Under the pieces are notes generated by a model. The model was not told the DNA's origin. It saw only the letters and a program-made list of their open reading frames with translations, and did not search any database. This document shows positions 44,544 through 52,754 of a DNA stretch of 64,000 bases, one piece after another. The stretch comes from Bacteroidales bacterium. Lineage in GTDB: Bacteria; Bacteroidota; Bacteroidia; Bacteroidales; UBA932. Both the position numbers and the translations under genes were made by a program. Within the stretch, counting starts at the first letter, position 1. Every line of letters begins with the position of its first letter. The DNA lies in NCBI GenBank assembly GCA_017395045.1, contig JAFPWG010000022.1:21410-85409 (forward strand). Direction: 5' to 3'.

Positions 44544-45566
44544 TTACAGTTCAGGATCAGGGAGTTCCTCCCCTTCCAGACCGCTGTACTCCTCCCCTTT
44601 CAGGAAAGGTTCGGCCTCGGGGTCGATGTACTGGTCTTCTTCTCGCCTGGGCTCCAGCGACGCCTCAAGCAGCAGGGTGCCCGCGGCCTCCGGTGCAAGC
44701 AGGAACTGCTTCACCTCGGCCGGGACCAGGACGGCGTCGCCCGCCCGGAACCGAAGCGGCTTCTCCCCTTCCACCTGCACGGAGCCAGCTCCTTTCACGC
44801 AGGTATATAGCTGGAAACTGCCCGCATTCCCGGCGTCGATCCGCACCGGATCTTTCAAGCGGATCTCCGTTACCGTGAACTGCGGAGTGACGGCGATCTT
44901 TTCCGTCAGGGCCTCCGGATCGCTTTCGGCAGCCGGCATCCGATACGCTTTGAAGTCGATCAGGTCGAAGGCTTCTTCCAGATGGGTTTCGCGGTCCTCA
45001 GCGCCCCAGTCGTACAGGCGGAACCACAGCTCCGAACTCTCGGCCACCTCCAGCAGTTTCACGTCGGCGGCGGCATGAACCATGCCCGGAGTGACAAGAT
45101 AATGCTCCCCTGCTTTGGGGACGACGACGTTCAAAAGCTCTTCCACCGTGCCGTCCAGGCACTTCCGGTAGAATTCCTCCGCCGTGACATCGCGCCTGAA
45201 ACCCAGGTACAGTTTCGCTTTTGGTCCAGCCTCCGCAACATACCAGAGCGCCGTCTTGCCGAAAGCGTCATACCGCTGTTCGGCCACTTCGTCGTCCGGA
45301 TTCACATGCAGGGAGGTCCTGCCCCCGACATCCAGCCATTTGACCATCACCGGGAACTGCGTCCCGTAGTATTCGAAGGGAATCTCACCGGCCACCCGCT
45401 CCAGGTACGTCTGCATGATGTCGCTGATGGAATTGCCGGAGAGCCAGCCGTCGGAAGCGACGGAATCGAGATAACCCAGGTCGGCCAGGCGGTACTCTAC
45501 CGAACCCCATTTGCGTTCCACCCGCTCGGGGCGGAAACGCATCGGCGTCAGTTTCTTTTCGTCCAT
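44544..45566 (-). CDS. Mannose-6-phosphate isomerase class I-like cupin
   Basis: 340 residues. Catalyses fructose-6-P/mannose-6-P interconversion in the class I family. Zinc-site elements are TSLHVNPDDEVAEQRY (His and Glu) and GMVHAAADVKLLEVAESSE. The first half is the metal cupin; the C-terminal half is a second cupin (TVTEIRLKDPV ... GDAVLVPAEVKQFLLAPE). The start at 45566 is 3 bp after the sppA stop. It lacks the helical insert of E. coli ManA, as is usual for the short Bacteroidota/Firmicute form. Confidence 0.86.
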   Translation of the reverse strand: MDEKKLTPMRFRPERVERKWGSVEYRLADLGYLDSVASDGWLSGNSISDIMQTYLERVAGEIPFEYYGTQFPVMVKWLDVGGRTSLHVNPDDEVAEQRYDAFGKTALWYVAEAGPKAKLYLGFRRDVTAEEFYRKCLDGTVEELLNVVVPKAGEHYLVTPGMVHAAADVKLLEVAESSELWFRLYDWGAEDRETHLEEAFDLIDFKAYRMPAAESDPEALTEKIAVTPQFTVTEIRLKDPVRIDAGNAGSFQLYTCVKGAGSVQVEGEKPLRFRAGDAVLVPAEVKQFLLAPEAAGTLLLEASLEPRREEDQYIDPEAEPFLKGEEYSGLEGEELPDPEL

Positions 45567-45569
45567 GGA

Positions 45570-47348
45570 CTATCGGATGGTGATGTTGTAGGGCAGGCGG
45601 GCGTACACTTTGGAAGGCTCGTTCTCCTTCAGGTCGCGGAGCGTTTTGCCGAAGGCCTCGAACGGCGTACCGGAAAGGATGGACGGGGCCTCCTTCTGGC
45701 TGCCGAACATCGTCATCAGCTGTTCCATCGAAGACTGCGGCTTGGGATAGCAAACCACGTGATAATCGCCCTTGGACACATATCCAGCCAGGGAGGCGGC
45801 ATACTCGACAGCTTCGGAAAGGGTTCCGATCTCATCGACCAGGCCGATGCCGATGGCATCCGTCCCGGCCCAGACGCGGCCCTGGGCGATGTCGTCGACC
45901 TGCTGCTTCTCCATGGAGCGTCCCTCCGCTACCAGGTTTACGAAGTTGTCGTAGATATCCTCCACGCCGGCCTGCATATAGGCCAGTTCCTCAGCGTCGA
46001 ACGGGCGCATCAGGGAGAACATGTCTCCGTGCTTGTTCGAGCTGATGCTGACGAGGTTCACGCCCACCTTGTCCGTAACCTTGGATACTTCCGGGATCAT
46101 CGAGAACACGCCGATGGAACCGGTCAGGCAGGTCGCGTCGGAGTAGATCTTCTGCGCGCCGGCGGAAATCCAGTAGCCGCCGGAAGCCGCATAATTCGCA
46201 TAGGACGCCACGACGGGTTTCTCCTCCATCAGGAGTTTCAGGGCGGCGCGGATCTTCTCGGCGGCCGTCACGCTGCCGCCCGGGGAATTCACGCGGAGGA
46301 CCACCGACTTGACGGTCTTGTCCTTGCGGAGCTTATCGATCTCGGCAACGAAACGGTCGGCGGCGATCTCGGTCTTCTCCTTCCCTTCCACGATCTCGCC
46401 GTCGGCGAAGAGGATGGCGACATTCTCCTTGCCGCCCAGGTTCATCACCTTTGCGGCTACATAGTCGGCAAGCGGAACCAGATGGAGTCCTTCCACCTTC
46501 TCCACCTGGGCAAGGGTGCAAAGCTTCTCTACAATACCCTCATGGTCAAGGAGTTCGTCCACCAGACCCGCCTTGAGGAAATCCTCCGGATAGACGAGCT
46601 TGAGACCGTCGATAAGCGCGTTGAAATCCTCCTCGGAAATGCCGCGGGCCTCCGCCGTCGCGGAGGAGATGGTCTTCCACAGCGAGTTGACCATCACCTG
46701 GTACTGCTCCCTGTTTTCGGGAGAAGGTTCGTTCTTGATGAACATCTCGCCGGCCGACTTGTATTTGCCGTGACGGATGAGCTGCACGTTCACGCCCACC
46801 TTGTCCAGCAGGTCCTTCAGGAACGTCATCTGGGAAGAAAGGCCCAGCATCTGGTAAGTGCCGCCGTGATAGGAACTCATATAGATCTTGTCGGCTGCCG
46901 ATGCCAGGTAGTAAGAGCCGTTACCCGGAGACTCCGTCCACGCGACGACGGCCTTCCCGCTCTTCCGGAACTCCGTGAGGGCTGCGCGGAACTCCTCCAG
47001 GGAGGCGACGCCTCCGGAGGCCGCATCCGGACGGAGCAGGATGTATTGGATGGAAGGATCGGCCGCAGCCTGGTTGATGGCCTGCACGGCATCCCAGAGG
47101 CCGACAGTCGGTGCGGACACGGAAAACCCGCCGAGCGACAGGCTCGGGGAGAAGGTTTCCTCCTGCGTCTGCTCGGCCAGGGTAAACTGCGCCATATCGA
47201 TGTCCAGCACGCCCTGGCGCGGAAGTACGGTCTTCCCGCTCGAAAGGGACGCGCTGCCCAGCATCAGGAAAAGGAAAAGCAGGCCGAGAAGGCGCATTAC
47301 GAGGAACGCGGCGATGACGGCCAGCATCGTTTTGACAAACTCTTTCAT
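45570..47348 (-). CDS. sppA: Signal peptide peptidase SppA, long (67K) type
   Basis: 592 residues; membrane-bound serine protease digesting cleaved signal peptides. One N-terminal transmembrane helix (residues ~8-35). Two S49 domains: the N-terminal one contains the general-base Lys in YYLASAADKIYMSSYHGGTYQMLG, the C-terminal one the nucleophilic Ser in CLTGSIGVFSMIPEV, preceded by VASYANYAASGGYWIS. The Ser-Lys dyad split across domains matches E. coli SppA. First gene of a six-gene minus operon reaching 41069. Confidence 0.94.
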   Translation of the reverse strand: MKEFVKTMLAVIAAFLVMRLLGLLFLFLMLGSASLSSGKTVLPRQGVLDIDMAQFTLAEQTQEETFSPSLSLGGFSVSAPTVGLWDAVQAINQAAADPSIQYILLRPDAASGGVASLEEFRAALTEFRKSGKAVVAWTESPGNGSYYLASAADKIYMSSYHGGTYQMLGLSSQMTFLKDLLDKVGVNVQLIRHGKYKSAGEMFIKNEPSPENREQYQVMVNSLWKTISSATAEARGISEEDFNALIDGLKLVYPEDFLKAGLVDELLDHEGIVEKLCTLAQVEKVEGLHLVPLADYVAAKVMNLGGKENVAILFADGEIVEGKEKTEIAADRFVAEIDKLRKDKTVKSVVLRVNSPGGSVTAAEKIRAALKLLMEEKPVVASYANYAASGGYWISAGAQKIYSDATCLTGSIGVFSMIPEVSKVTDKVGVNLVSISSNKHGDMFSLMRPFDAEELAYMQAGVEDIYDNFVNLVAEGRSMEKQQVDDIAQGRVWAGTDAIGIGLVDEIGTLSEAVEYAASLAGYVSKGDYHVVCYPKPQSSMEQLMTMFGSQKEAPSILSGTPFEAFGKTLRDLKENEPSKVYARLPYNITIR

Positions 47349-47403
47349 TTAAGTTGCGATTATTCAGTTATTTTACAAAAATAACAATTTCCGTAAAATT
47401 ATG

Positions 47404-47411
47404 TACCTTTG
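47404..47411 (+). promoter_or_regulatory. TACCTTTG -7 box for hisS
   Basis: Exact consensus match 22 bp before the ATG at 47434. It lies inside the longer open frame that begins at 47401, which supports the 47434 start. Confidence 0.55.
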
Positions 47412-47433
47412 TAATCCTAATTTCGAAGACGAC

Positions 47434-48774
47434 ATGGCACAGAAACCGTCCATACCTAAAGGAACCCGAGACTTCGGCCAGTGCGAGATGGCCGAGCGCA
47501 ACTATATCTTCGACACCGTCCGGAGCGTATTCCGGACCTACGGCTACCAGCAGATCGACACGCCGGCGATGGAGAACCTCTCCACCCTGCTCGGCAAGTA
47601 TGGCGAAGAGGGCGACAAGCTCCTGTTCCGCATCCAGAACAGCGGTGAGAAGGCCGAATTGCCGCCCGAGAAGGGCCTGCGGTACGACCTGACCGTCCCG
47701 TTCGCCCGCTACGTGGTCCAGCACCAGAACGAGATCTCTTTCCCGTTCAAGCGCTACCAGATCCAGCCGGTCTGGCGGGCCGACCGTCCCCAGAAAGGCC
47801 GCTACCGCGAGTTCTACCAGTGCGACGTGGATGTCATCGGCTCCAAGTCCCAGGTCAATGAACTGGAGCTGGTCCAGATCGTGGACCGGGTGTTCTCCCT
47901 GCTGGGCGTAAACGTCCTTATCAAGATCAACAACCGCAAGGTCCTCACCGGCCTGGCCGAGATCTGCGGCTTCCCCGAGCGGGTGGTGGACATCACCGTC
48001 GCCATCGACAAACTGGACAAGATCGGTCTGGAAAGCGTAGAGGCAGAGATGTTGGAGAAGGGCCTTACGCCCGAAGCCATTGCGGTCCTGCGCCCCGTCC
48101 TGCTGCTGTCCGGAACCACGGAGGAAAAGATTGCGACCATGCGCAGACTGTTCAACGGCGGTTCCGCCTCCGGCCTCGTTTCCGAAACGGGCATGAAGGG
48201 CGTGGATGAACTGAAGGAGCTGTTCGGGTTCATCGGCACGACGGGCGTTTCCCAGCCGGTCGAGATCGACCTGTCCCTCGCGCGCGGCCTCAACTACTAC
48301 ACCGGCGCCATCTTCGAGGTCAAGGCCCTGGACTGGCCCATCGGCAGCATCTGCGGCGGCGGCCGCTACGACAACCTCACCGGCATCTTCGGCCTCCCGG
48401 ACATGTCCGGCGTAGGCATCTCCTTCGGTGCCGACCGCATCTACGACGTCCTCAAGGGATTGGACAAGTTCCCGAAGGACCTCGGCAGCAGCACGCGGGT
48501 CCTTTTCGCCGTCATGGGCTCCGAAGAACTGAGGTACGTGCTTCCCTTGGCGAAGACCCTTCGTGAAGCCGGCGTATCCGTGGAAGTCTATCCCGAAGCC
48601 GGCAAGCTCAAGAAGCAGTTCGACTACGCCGCCAAGAAAGCGATCCCGTTCATCTCCATCAACGGATCCTCTGAAATCGAAGCCGGAACGGTCAACCTGA
48701 AAAACCTGGAAACCGGCGAGCAGAAGGCCTTCCAGGCCTCTGAAATGGACAAAATCCTGGAATTCCTCAAATAA
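47434..48774 (+). CDS. hisS: Histidine--tRNA ligase
   Basis: 446-residue class II aminoacyl-tRNA synthetase. It starts [14 protein letters not shown] (the GTRD motif), then motif 2 around [32 protein letters not shown], the HisA peptide [15 protein letters not shown] and motif 3 GGGRYDNL...[11 protein letters not shown]. The C-terminal ~95 residues form the anticodon-binding domain. Monocistronic with its own promoter; the initiator tRNA follows from a separate promoter. Confidence 0.97.
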   Translation: MAQKPSIPKGTRDFGQCEMAERNYIFDTVRSVFRTYGYQQIDTPAMENLSTLLGKYGEEGDKLLFRIQNSGEKAELPPEKGLRYDLTVPFARYVVQHQNEISFPFKRYQIQPVWRADRPQKGRYREFYQCDVDVIGSKSQVNELELVQIVDRVFSLLGVNVLIKINNRKVLTGLAEICGFPERVVDITVAIDKLDKIGLESVEAEMLEKGLTPEAIAVLRPVLLLSGTTEEKIATMRRLFNGGSASGLVSETGMKGVDELKELFGFIGTTGVSQPVEIDLSLARGLNYYTGAIFEVKALDWPIGSICGGGRYDNLTGIFGLPDMSGVGISFGADRIYDVLKGLDKFPKDLGSSTRVLFAVMGSEELRYVLPLAKTLREAGVSVEVYPEAGKLKKQFDYAAKKAIPFISINGSSEIEAGTVNLKNLETGEQKAFQASEMDKILEFLK

Positions 48775-48776
48775 AT

Positions 48777-48807
48777 TTTGGAATTTCGGAAATAATCCTT
48801 ACCTTTG
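48777..48807 (+). promoter_or_regulatory. Promoter of tRNA-fMet
   Basis: TTTG (48777-48780), 19 bp, TACCTTTG (48800-48807) is a textbook Bacteroidota -33/-7 pair, ending 10 bp before the mature tRNA 5' end. The -33 element lies just after the hisS stop codon. Confidence 0.8.
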
Positions 48808-48817
48808 CACTCCACAT

Positions 48818-48890
<73 letters not shown>

Positions 48891-48896
48891 CACAGC

Positions 48897-48929
48897 AAGC
48901 CAGCCTTTCGGGGCTGGCTTTTTCTGTTT
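48897..48929 (+). terminator. Intrinsic terminator of tRNA-fMet
   Basis: AAGCCAGCC / GGCTGGCTT stem (48897-48905, 48912-48920) with a 6-nt loop and T-rich tail. This hairpin and the following sequence to 48975 recur almost unchanged at 58022-58098. Confidence 0.88.
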
Positions 48930-48975
48930 AGCAGCGGAGGCTTCGCCTCTTTCACCCCCGCCGCTACGCGGCTGC
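48899..48975 (+). repeat. 77-bp repeat, copy 1 (tRNA-fMet terminator and flank)
   Basis: Covers the terminator hairpin plus a GC-rich stretch with GGAGGCTTCGCCTC and CCGCCGCTACGCGGCTGC palindromes. By eye 76 of 77 positions match the copy at 58022-58098. Not coding on either strand; the minus-strand open frame here is antisense to the tRNA. Confidence 0.9.
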
Positions 48976-49060
48976 CCCCAGGGGCACGGGGGAAAGGATT
49001 CCCCCGCAGGGCTCCGCCCTCCCCCTTCTGTCGGCCTGCGGACTCCGAAGTCCGTCAAGT

Positions 49061-49148
49061 GCTTGTACAGGTCCAAGTCATGGACCCATACAAGCGTTTT
49101 GGGCCATTTTTGCTTGTACCGGTCCAAACAATGGACCTGTACGAGCAC
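49061..49148. repeat. Tandem pair of ~37-bp palindromic units
   Basis: Two successive imperfect palindromes, CTTGTACAGGTCCA...TGGACCCATACAAG (49062-49095) and CTTGTACCGGTCCA...TGGACCTGTACGAG (49112-49145). The outer arms of the two units can also pair with each other (GTGCTTGTACAGGTCCA with TGGACCTGTACGAGCAC). Located just 3' of the minus-strand ExbB-like gene; BIME-like in appearance. Confidence 0.7.
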
Positions 49149-49183
49149 TACAGTTCAGGGAAATCCCGAAAACAGTTTCGATT

Positions 49184-49516
49184 CTACATCTTCGGCTTCC
49201 GTACAATACGGATGATCAGAGAGATGATATAAACTATTATGCCGTAGGCGGCTGGGATTAGGCCGATGGGGACGGCACCCCAGATGATGTAGGAGTCTAC
49301 ATCGGGGGCGCTCTCCACGATGGCCTTTCCCATGGCCATGAACTCGCAGACCGTCCATAACCACCCGGTAGCCAGTGCCACAAGACCTGTTTCCTTTACC
49401 CAGGCCGGCGCTTTCCAGGCGATGAAAAACAGCGCGATCAGAAGCAACGTGATAACGCCGATTCCGAAAGGATCGGCAGACGAGATGAATTTGAAAAAGT
49501 TGGAAGCGAGAATCAT
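49184..49516 (-). CDS. Small three-TM protein resembling MotA/TolQ/ExbB channel fragment
   Basis: 110 residues from MILASNFFKFISS at 49516. Three hydrophobic segments (about 18-36, 42-60, 76-105). The part ETGLVALATGWLWTVCEFMAMGKAIVES followed by a Gly/Ala-rich last helix has the spacing of the two channel-forming helices of ExbB/TolQ, but the usual conserved Thr/Gly positions are not all there, so this is a tentative reading. It has its own TACCTTTG box (49571-49564, minus strand); the longer frame upstream crosses the promoter and is probably not translated. Confidence 0.55.
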   Translation of the reverse strand: MILASNFFKFISSADPFGIGVITLLLIALFFIAWKAPAWVKETGLVALATGWLWTVCEFMAMGKAIVESAPDVDSYIIWGAVPIGLIPAAYGIIVYIISLIIRIVRKPKM

Positions 49517-49563
49517 AATGAATCTTTGAGGAGTTGAACAATCGGGGTAGGAATTCCTTGTTG

Positions 49564-49571
49564 CAAAGGTA
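49564..49571 (-). promoter_or_regulatory. TACCTTTG -7 box for the ExbB-like gene
   Basis: Exact consensus match upstream of the ATG at 49516. It sets the start by excluding the longer frame to 49693. Confidence 0.5.
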
Positions 49572-49679
49572 CGCACGTTCATGACAGAAATGCAAAGTAG
49601 AAACCTCAAAGACCGGTGTAGAATCCCCAAACATGGCTTGGGGCGGCTTTCTATTGCTATGATTTCGAGGAAGAATGCG

Positions 49680-49687
49680 TATTTTTG
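49680..49687 (+). promoter_or_regulatory. TATTTTTG -7 box for the second LytTR gene
   Basis: Only 8 bp separate this box from the ATG at 49696, so the transcript would be nearly leaderless. The alternative ATG at 49675 precedes the box. Confidence 0.5.
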
Positions 49688-49695
49688 TATCAAGA

Positions 49696-50442
49696 ATGAA
49701 GAAAGGATTCATCATCGTCGCTTACTGGCTGGCCGCAATCATTTTGACGGCCAGCATCCTTACGAGTCTTGGCTATGATTTGGGACATGCCGTCATCATG
49801 AGCCTGTCATTTCTCCCGGCCGCTATGGCTCTGTCCTATTTCCTTCCCAAACTGGAGGATACCATGGACCGGAGGGAACGTGTCCTGGGTACCATCTTTA
49901 TCATTCTGGGGGTCATGACGATGACCTTTTTCTTCATCTACCTGTTGCAGTTGCTTTTTGCCTTTGTTATCGACCGGGCCAGCAACTCCAGATGGGATAT
50001 GCCTTCCGTGCTTTTGAATCCGGTTTTCGTAGCTGCTATCCTCGCCATACTTTCATATGGGCATTATCAGCTGGTAAAGTGGTTGGACAAGAAATATCCT
50101 ACGGATCGTCCAATTACCTTCTATTCCGTCTATAAGAAGATTTCCCTGAAGAAAGAAGAGATTCTCTACATCGAATCCAGAGACTCTGAGGTCTGGATCT
50201 ATGCCCGTGACGGACAGCAGTATCGCAACAGAACGGGAATCAGCCAATGGGAGGACGTGCTTGGGGCCGGTTTTGTACGGATTCACAGATCCTATCTCGT
50301 CAACCGGACCTATGCGAGCGTTTCTTCTCCGGAAAGCGTGTGCATAGCCGGAAAAGAATTGCCCGTTTCCAGGAAATACAAGGATGATGTGCAATTCGCA
50401 TTCTCTCGAGAAACCCCTAACCTCGGTCACGATTGTCAATAA
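49696..50442 (+). CDS. Membrane-bound LytTR-family DNA-binding protein (second)
   Basis: 248 residues: four transmembrane helices (about 5-25, 33-52, 70-98, 105-125), then a C-terminal LytTR domain (~150-245) beginning FYSVYKKISLKKEEILYIESRDSEVWIYARDG. The domain includes VLGAGFVRIHRSYLVNRTYASV (DNA-contacting loop) and ELPVSRKYKDDV. Same architecture as the protein at 912, with low direct similarity in the membrane part. Orphan one-component regulator; targets unknown. Confidence 0.86.
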   Translation: MKKGFIIVAYWLAAIILTASILTSLGYDLGHAVIMSLSFLPAAMALSYFLPKLEDTMDRRERVLGTIFIILGVMTMTFFFIYLLQLLFAFVIDRASNSRWDMPSVLLNPVFVAAILAILSYGHYQLVKWLDKKYPTDRPITFYSVYKKISLKKEEILYIESRDSEVWIYARDGQQYRNRTGISQWEDVLGAGFVRIHRSYLVNRTYASVSSPESVCIAGKELPVSRKYKDDVQFAFSRETPNLGHDCQ

Positions 50443-50497
50443 AAGACTGGAGTAGGATCATTCCTCCGAATAAAGTGAGGTTCGAACGAGGCAGTGA

Positions 50498-50665
50498 CCG
50501 TCGAATGTATCAACCTGACTATCAGCCACTTCCATCATCATGTCCGAGCAAATAAGCCCAGTTAATTATTCGTAATCAATTAATATTTCGTGAGTTACAT
50601 TCGACGCCCTAATGCCTGGAATTTGCATCCAGGGCCTTGGAGACATGGCAGAATATGGCTATAGC
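50498..50665. repeat. ~165-bp duplicated block with inverted ends, copy 1
   Basis: Starts with CCGTCGAATGTA and, about 100 bp later, contains the inverse TACATTCGACG (to ~50606), enclosing an AT-rich core with TTAATTATTCGTAATCAATTAATA. The similarity to 59317-59480 extends a further ~60 bp to GGAGACATGGCAGAATATGGCTAT. By eye about four-fifths identical between copies. No open frame of note on either strand. Fills the gap 50443-50682. Confidence 0.85.
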
Positions 50666-50682
50666 TCCTCATCGAATTGTTT

Positions 50683-51093
50683 TTAGAAATTCGCAGCCAT
50701 CAACTCCTGTCCCAACTGATGGATATGGGCAAGGATGGCTTTCTCTCGTTCGACCGATGGTTTTTTGAATCCATTGATATAGTTCCGCAGGAGCGTGGCA
50801 TTCATGCCGATGGAACGGGCGAACTCGGCAATGTTGATCTCTTTGTGGGTCAAGAAGAACTTCTGCATCGGCGTCGGCTGGGCGTCTTCATAAACGAAGC
50901 TCTCGAAACTGATGTCTTCATCGATATTACGCCAATGGATGCCGTCGAAACCGAAGGTATACTTCTCTCGCTCCTCGGCACTGGCAGCCCGAAGCCGAGG
51001 ATACCAAAGGAGAGACTGGCTGTAGATACGCCCGTCTTCGCCGCGACCGAAAATCTGGTCGTCGCTGAACCATATTTCTTTGATCTTAATCAT
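50683..51093 (-). CDS. DUF2442 domain protein with C-terminal HTH-like tail
   Basis: 136 residues from MIKIKEIWFSDDQIF at 51093. Residues 1-75 match DUF2442 (DGRIYSQSLLWYPRLRAASAEEREKYTFGFDGIHWRNIDEDI). The tail (~85-130) reads like a helix-turn-helix (INIAEFARSIGMNATLLRNYINGFKKPS), fitting an antitoxin/repressor. It directly follows the DUF4160 gene with a 13-bp gap. DUF4160-DUF2442 pairs are commonly treated as toxin-antitoxin-like modules; toxicity has not been shown here. Confidence 0.82.
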   Translation of the reverse strand: MIKIKEIWFSDDQIFGRGEDGRIYSQSLLWYPRLRAASAEEREKYTFGFDGIHWRNIDEDISFESFVYEDAQPTPMQKFFLTHKEINIAEFARSIGMNATLLRNYINGFKKPSVEREKAILAHIHQLGQELMAANF

Positions 51094-51106
51094 ATCCTTT
51101 TCCCTT

Positions 51107-51346
51107 TTACTGGTTAAAGCGCTTGTTCCACTGGGCGATGATGATGTCTGCATTCTCATCAATGACGGCCTTGATCTTCTTGAAGTCACCAGCCTTGATG
51201 CCCATCCGCTCCGCAACGACAAACTCTGTCCCGTTCCATTCGAACTTGGCCATCCCTCCATTCCCCTCCACATGGACATGCAAAGGGTCATGCTCCCGAC
51301 TGTAGAAGAAGAATGAGAATCCGAAGAATCTGAATATTTCTGGCAT
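51107..51346 (-). CDS. DUF4160 domain protein
   Basis: 79 residues from MPEIFRFFGFSFFFYSREHDPLHVHVEG at 51346; the HDPxHVHV motif and following FEWNGTEFVVAERMGIKAGDFKKI are typical of DUF4160. Likely acts with the downstream DUF2442 protein. A CATCTTTG box (51378-51371, minus strand) is a plausible promoter. An in-frame ATG at 51403 precedes that box and is less likely. Confidence 0.82.
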   Translation of the reverse strand: MPEIFRFFGFSFFFYSREHDPLHVHVEGNGGMAKFEWNGTEFVVAERMGIKAGDFKKIKAVIDENADIIIAQWNKRFNQ

Positions 51347-51443
51347 AATGTCTATTTTATCAATTACTACGGCAAAGATGGGAATTATTTTCAATACCCA
51401 CAAATAAAAGAATCTGGTTCGAGGAGTTCAATATACGCGCAGA

Positions 51444-51578
51444 TTAGTATTGACCTTGGAGTTCATGAGCAACACGGTTTAGCGCACGAATAGCATCCCA
51501 AAAGTTCGATAGTTTTTCATAGTAGTCTACTAAATGAAGGAAAAATCGAATGGTTTTTCCTTTTTTTGTTATGTCCAT
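51444..51578 (-). CDS. Possible 44-aa small protein spanning modular element F
   Basis: ATG at 51578 to TAA at 51444. The peptide begins MDITKKGKTIRFF and its middle is HLVDYYEKLSNFWDAIRAL. The same V-D-Y-x(4)-S-N core appears in all nine modular elements of the accessory region, here with a start codon. Because the hairpin of the element falls inside the coding part and most other copies lack a start, translation is doubtful. It may be a relic or an incidental reading of a structured element. Confidence 0.3.
   Translation of the reverse strand: MDITKKGKTIRFFLHLVDYYEKLSNFWDAIRALNRVAHELQGQY
51504..51567 (+). repeat. Modular element copy F (GTTCGA-15-GTCTAC + hairpin)
   Basis: GTTCGA at 51504-51509, 15 bp, GTCTAC at 51525-51530, TAAATG, then stem AAGGAAAAA/TTTTTCCTT (51537-51545, 51554-51562) and a T-run. 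Located in the 450-bp gap 51347-51797 between the DUF4160 gene start and the XRE gene end. I see no other gene in that gap. Confidence 0.85.
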
Positions 51579-51797
51579 ATCGCCGAGGGCTCTGGAAGGT
51601 CGGCGGGGGTTGGCCCCTATCATTTTCTAAGCACCTGATAATCAGGCGGTTGAAAAAGCATTGGTCCCAAGCCTGCCATAAAAGTAGGAGGCTTGGAACC
51701 GTCCTTTTTGTAACCTTCTGTATATAAGCAACTTACAAACCGCTAGGTGCCAACCCTATTTTTCCCGGACCACATTCACCGTTTATTTCTGATCCGA

Positions 51798-51998
51798 CTA
51801 GTCGTCCTTCTCCAGTTCAAAGATAGATTCGACTGGTTTACCAAAATACCTCGCGATCTTCAGGACCAAAACTCCGGAGGGGATGTAACCACCCGCCTCG
51901 ATGGAATTGATCGTCTGCCGACTCACTCCTACGGCGGCGGCAAGCTCCTGCTGGGTGATGTCCTTTATCGCCCGCTCAACTTTAACGGTGTTTTTCAT
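51798..51998 (-). CDS. XRE-family HTH regulator (66 aa)
   Basis: Single-domain Cro/CI-type helix-turn-helix: VERAIKDITQQELAAAVGVSRQTINSIEAGGYIPSGVLVLKIARYFGKPVESIF, the compact type usually paired with a membrane protein. Its start overlaps the stop of the upstream 148-aa membrane protein by 4 bp (ATGA at 51995-51998), so the two are translationally coupled and probably regulate their own transcription. Confidence 0.9.
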   Translation of the reverse strand: MKNTVKVERAIKDITQQELAAAVGVSRQTINSIEAGGYIPSGVLVLKIARYFGKPVESIFELEKDD

Positions 51999-52441
51999 TT
52001 CCCCTCCCTCCTGATCGCTTTCATCGTTAAGTTAAACTTCAAGATATACACCAGGAAATACAAGTAGATTGCGGCACATGTAAATGTCAGGAAATCGAGC
52101 CCCATAATGAACAGGATGCCTAAAGCCAGGATGATGGCCGTAAACCACAAACTCCAGACAAAAGACTGCATTCTGATCTGTCCTGTCATTTCATCTTCAT
52201 CCTTTTCTCGGGATAAAGCTATAAAGCAGAGTGAAACAAGCAAGCCCAGCATCCCCAGTGTTGAAATCAGATTAGCTTCTCCTTTGTAGAAAATATCGTC
52301 TCCAATGGCTACCCAGGGAACTTTAATCTCTGGAAGGTTGACACTAAAGAAAAGGCATACACATAATGCGGCAAATGGCAGAAACATCCACATTCCTACT
52401 TTCTTGTAGGAGTAAGGAAGAAGGTAATTACGTGTTTTCAT
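51995..52441 (-). CDS. Four-TM protein of unknown function coupled to XRE regulator
   Basis: 148 residues with transmembrane segments near 15-33, 57-75, 95-112 and 115-137, and a short polar loop SREKDEDEMTGQIRMQSF. The D-E-M-x-x-x-I-R-x-x-S pattern before the third helix is common in small membrane proteins that sit next to Cro-type XRE regulators (DUF2178/DUF3169-like layout). Function unknown. Confidence 0.7.
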   Translation of the reverse strand: MKTRNYLLPYSYKKVGMWMFLPFAALCVCLFFSVNLPEIKVPWVAIGDDIFYKGEANLISTLGMLGLLVSLCFIALSREKDEDEMTGQIRMQSFVWSLWFTAIILALGILFIMGLDFLTFTCAAIYLYFLVYILKFNLTMKAIRREGK

Positions 52442-52604
52442 ATGGCATTGACAGTATTACATCTGCCACAAATGTAAAAACAATTTTCCGAATTGTCAAA
52501 TAAACTTTACAAATTGTATGTTCGGTTTAACAATTCAGGATAATCACCTCGGCTGCAGGAAGCAACTGCGCGAATCTTTCCACCTCCCGGAGGTCCTCCA
52601 AAAG

Positions 52605-52666
52605 GTTCGATAATTTATCATAGTAGTCTACTACAGAGGATAAGTCGAAAGATTTGTCCTCTTTTT
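52605..52666 (+). repeat. Modular element copy E
   Basis: GTTCGA 52605-52610, 15 bp, GTCTAC 52626-52631, then AGAGGA/TCCTCT stem (52635-52640, 52657-52662) and a T-run. The minus-strand reading gives VDYYDKLSNLLEDLREVERFAQ-type peptide without a start codon (two in-frame TAA lie just upstream). It occupies the 312-bp gap 52442-52754, which holds nothing else except the promoter-like repeat below. Confidence 0.85.
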
Positions 52667-52693
52667 ATTACCTTTGTGAAAAACGCTTGCCAT
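52667..52693 (+). repeat. 27-bp promoter-like repeat, copy 1
   Basis: ATTACCTTTGTGAAAAACGC followed by TTGCCAT. It contains TACCTTTG and recurs, one A shorter, at 62618-62643 directly after element I. No plus-strand gene follows here, so it may be a leftover promoter. Confidence 0.7.
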
Positions 52694-52754
52694 GCAGATT
52701 CTTCAACTGGTAAATTTCTTCAACTGGTAAATTCAGGTTTACCGGTGTTAATAG

